From assembly GCA_037903475.1 (NCBI GenBank), contig JBAJFG010000405.1, positions 1-64,000 of the forward strand: a stretch of 64,000 nucleotides of DNA, in the 5' to 3' direction. Under the pieces are notes generated by a model that saw nothing but the letters and a program-made list of their open reading frames with translations, did not search any database and was not told the DNA's origin. A program made the translations under genes and the position numbers. The DNA is from Ancylostoma caninum (taxonomy: Eukaryota > Nematoda > Chromadorea > Rhabditida > Ancylostomatidae). Below, piece after piece: positions 60,791 to 64,000 of the stretch (its first letter is position 1; every line of letters starts with the position of its first letter).

Positions 60791-63700
60791 GATACTATCC
60801 AATGAGTAGTGTCCCAGGCCCTCCGCCCTACTCGGATGGTGTCCCATGTTTCCAAGGTCCTTTCTTCACCATCTTACTTACAGATGCATTCCTATCGTTT
60901 GAATTTGGCGCGTCGTCCAGATTTTTGGAAAAAGTGTCGTAGGCGTTTCTATGTTTTATATCTATGTTTGGAAAAAAGTAAAAGTGTTTAGTCAAATTAG
61001 GCACAATCCTGTTTAATATCTTCCTCTGACAGCTATTGCCGTAGTCCCAGCACCGGCTAGCTTGAGGAAGCAAACCGTCGAAATTGTTCAAAAACTTTTA
61101 TCGAACCACGAGAATAATCCGAGGCTTGAAATTCTCCTGTTAGTACCTGAATCTCTGCTAGTAGCGCAAAATAGAAGAAAATTGAAGCGAATGCTTCACT
61201 TTTGTGATCACGCTGAATCCATTTCTTCGCAATTCTTAGGACTGCTGACAGTTTTTCCCTTCTCTGAGCTGAGCAACTACGCGCCAAGACTATAGCGATA
61301 TGTGTAATTATATCAAAAGCAAAAAAAAAGTCCCTTGGGAAGAAGAGAGGGAAATATTTTCAAAATCATTGGATTTTGAGCTCCAAATGCAGTAATTTCG
61401 TCCAAAAACATTTCCAGGAGCTGAGTTAGAAAAAAGGGAAGTTTTTGCCCAATGATAGCCTCGTTCTCTCTGGTTAATATTATGCCTGAGGTATGGAATT
61501 TACATCTTCATAAATTTGGAGAAGTGGCCGCCCCAGTACAAATATGGTAGTTTCGTGAAAACGAAAATTCCTTTTACTTAATTACTCAGACAACCCTCCG
61601 TTCAACGTTAAACTGAAACGTTCGCGAAAGGACGGGTGACGAACGTCCGTAGACACTATAGGAAGACAGGATCAGAGCGCCCTCCTGCCACCCGGTATAC
61701 TGTCTCACGTCGCGGTTTGCCTGGATTTGCCCGACAGCGCAGCTAGTCCATCCAGCCATCGTCCGAGCATAGAGAAGAACGCTGGACGGGTGCATTGCAC
61801 AAGGCGACAACGAGAGGCGTGTCTCGGACGAAATCTGCTAAACTCTGTCATCTCTGCACTCTGCAGGGTGGCGGTAAGCGCTCACTCGGATGGATCGGGT
61901 CCGAGTCAAGAGGTGCGCTCGCTCGTTAGCTGGGTCATGTCGCACCTCGACCGCTCCTTCCCATAGGCAGAGGCAGCCATTGCTACAGTATCCATCTGTC
62001 ATGAACCCTTCGTAGCTAAGGAGGACAGTCAGTGAGACAACTCGTACATATAGTCGCGCGCGAGGGACCGTCGTTGCAGTGATAGTATTTGATAATATAG
62101 AAAGGAATTAATTCGCGCATAACGTTTTTCTAATATCTTAACACAAGGGGGTGAGTATGAAATTCAAAATGAAGCTCTCAATCACCTACTTGATCATTTG
62201 AGTCACAGGGGTATCGAAAAGATTCCGACTTAGACCACTTAAAGAGTACGTAGGCATTACACCGAAATTTTAATGTAAATAAGCACAAATCCCCTGAAGT
62301 TCAAAGCACTTTTCATCTTGTCAATTTATCTAATTCAATAAGTTTTATGAGGATTTTTACCACTTGAACATAAATACCGGACCTAGGCGCTTTTTGATTT
62401 TTTTAAATGATTTCGTTCGCTGAAGTGCCTTTTCCAACTTTGTTTCTAACTTGATCATTATTCTTGGGGATCTGCCTGACTTCGGCCACTACTCCATGCT
62501 TAGGACTTCAAGAACCGTGAATGTAACCTGGAACATTGCCTAGAGAACAAAAAAGGGCGTTTCGGATAGATGACTGCAGAAGCACTGCTGTCAAAACCAA
62601 TCTTTCTTATTCGTGTTCTACTTCTTTGGGATTTTTCTCTGGTCAAGCTTGAGTTCATCATTCATCGAGTGGTGCTTGCGAAATTGACCTAGCACTACAG
62701 GAAAAAGAAAATAACTTTGCCTGCAGCATATCCGTAGGAAGGAAGAATTCCTGCAAGTGGAGAACTAAGGCGTGGGGGATCATGTGACAACACCTCAAGA
62801 CAAATCAATTAGTCATAGACGTGTTCTCCGAGTTTCGTTCGACGATATGATCATGACTTACAAGTTATTATTTATAGGCTTCGTGCCGTAATAATAACGA
62901 TCTTTTACTCAAAATGGGCACAAATCTGTCAATTTTCAACAGGACTACTCAAATTGGGGACTAACCTGCCAATTTTCGACACAAACTTACATAGTTGCAA
63001 AATACGAATGATGTTAAACCTCCCTGATTTAAGAAAAACCCTTGGAATGTTAAAGACCAAGTCGTCGATCATGTCTACATGGCTGCTGAGATATATACTG
63101 CATGATCAACAGGCAAAACCACACTGTAGCTTCTACTTACTAATATTACTAGAAGAAGTTTCCAGCAATATTACTAGTCGACAAATTTTAACCGTTTTCT
63201 TGATTGTTTGTATATTTAGGCATTAGTAGTGCGTATTTAATGTTAATAGTAGATTCTATGGTTGCAGGGTGAAAACGGTTTCGGCATCTCAGCACCAGAA
63301 GTTCCCAGCAGCTTCTAAATAACAGCGCTCTCCTCGATCCGCACTGCGGTGTCCGCATATTCTGTAAAGCTTTAACGCCGTTCTGCCGCGCGCGACGTTT
63401 CTGACGGCAAGGCTCGCTCGGGGAGACCGTCTACCTTAGCTGGTAACAGCTGATGCCGATATGGGCAGCTCTTACACAACACCCGCAACTGCAGGTGCGA
63501 GCGATGTGCGAGAAATTCTCGAGCGCACCTCTTGACCGTCACCCGGATGGATCTCGCACCTCTCTCGCACCTTTAATTACTGGTGTACTGAAGCTGTCGA
63601 GGATCGACATCAGGAATACTAGGGTCAAACGCTTGTGCATCGACTATCTCCTTTGCGTGGTTTTTCAGCACAAAGGAGAGGAAATGCTCGTTAGTGAACT

Positions 63701-63990
63701 GTATACAGCTTTCAAATGGGTAACTAAGGAAAAGGCAATATGGAGGATAATCATCTCCCCACAAAATTATTCGCTTGTTCTTTTTTTTCGAACAGGTGAG
63801 GGCATAGTTGTATTATGTGAGTAGCTCTCTTATAGTAATGTCCGATCTAAGAGATGGAGACTTGGCCTTTCCTAAAACCACTGCCCTGCCACTCGATGCA
63901 ACCAGTATGTCTTGAAATTTAATCCCCCTCCCTCCCCTCCCCCCCCCCCCCACCCAGCACTGAACTTGCCTAAACCTAGGCGCTCGAGCA
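60791..63990. other. Unassigned sequence at the right edge
   Basis: No gene is recognised. A GC-rich block at about 61640-61965 and another at 63360-63570 share an inverted AAGAGGTGCGCTCG motif next to GGATGGATC. A 123-codon frame at 63453-63824 (IRNTRVKRLCIDYLLCVVFQ) has no known domain. Homopolymeric C runs occur at about 63940. Confidence 0.4.
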
Positions 63991-64000
63991 CTGTCCTGGA

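Overview
This window looks like a repeat-saturated piece of a clade V nematode genome. A strongylid or hookworm-like worm is my best guess, from the nematode-style split aldehyde dehydrogenase genes, the RTE and CR1-type retroelements and the mariner/Tc1, hAT and TTAA-type DNA elements. That assignment is inference from sequence style, not from a database search. There is no prokaryotic gene organisation: coding sequence is split into short exons with GT..AG junctions, and most of the 64 kb is transposon sequence of several ages nested in itself.

Host genes. The clearest gene is a complete mitochondrial-type aldehyde dehydrogenase on the minus strand. Its 14 exons run from 50174 down to 33431; by exon arithmetic they join without a frame break into 511 codons plus a stop. 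A second paralogue lies head-to-tail downstream on the same strand. Only its first four exons (30236 down to 18472) are visible, with exon lengths 96, 129, 117 and 80 nt, identical to those of the first gene. Exon 5 was not found, so this copy either continues past the left edge across a very long intron or is a truncated duplicate. A short plus-strand exon-like segment at 1102-1228 is unassigned.

Left part (1-18.4 kb): a pyrimidine-rich tandem repeat; a unit carrying a hairpin, duplicated in tandem; then a CR1/Jockey-like non-LTR element (about 2.33-9.05 kb). Its ORF2 is interrupted by a Helitron-like element (3759-4587) and by a terminal-inverted-repeat (TIR) element with a 2-bp TA duplication (4727-6695). 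Next come a 164-bp TA-flanked MITE, a second Helitron-like copy, a complete but broken mariner (13042-14266), and a 1.1-kb long-inverted-repeat element with tRNA-like boxes (17030-18118).

Middle (18.4-33.4 kb): introns of the second ALDH copy hold a truncated RTE-like element fused to a gag zinc-knuckle fragment, a hAT MITE with an exact 8-bp duplication, several TA-flanked MITEs, and a minus-strand RTE element split cleanly by a 217-bp MITE. A TTAA-flanked palindromic element lies between the two ALDH genes.

Right part (33.4-64 kb): introns of the complete ALDH gene carry CR1 fragments, a hAT-like element copy, long-inverted-repeat MITEs and a GAATATTCG-rich element. Upstream of its first exon are a Tc1-like element, then a 2.1-kb hAT-like element with a perfect 8-bp duplication that itself contains a TTAA-flanked palindromic insert. 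The most interesting unit is at about 53.8-55.2 kb: inverted arms of about 320 bp, each carrying a Ser/Leu-tRNA-like sequence, surround a TATA-box-preceded intact 214-codon ORF of unknown function. The last 8 kb hold MITEs, including one built from seven copies of a 17-bp motif in nested hairpins, and otherwise unassigned sequence.
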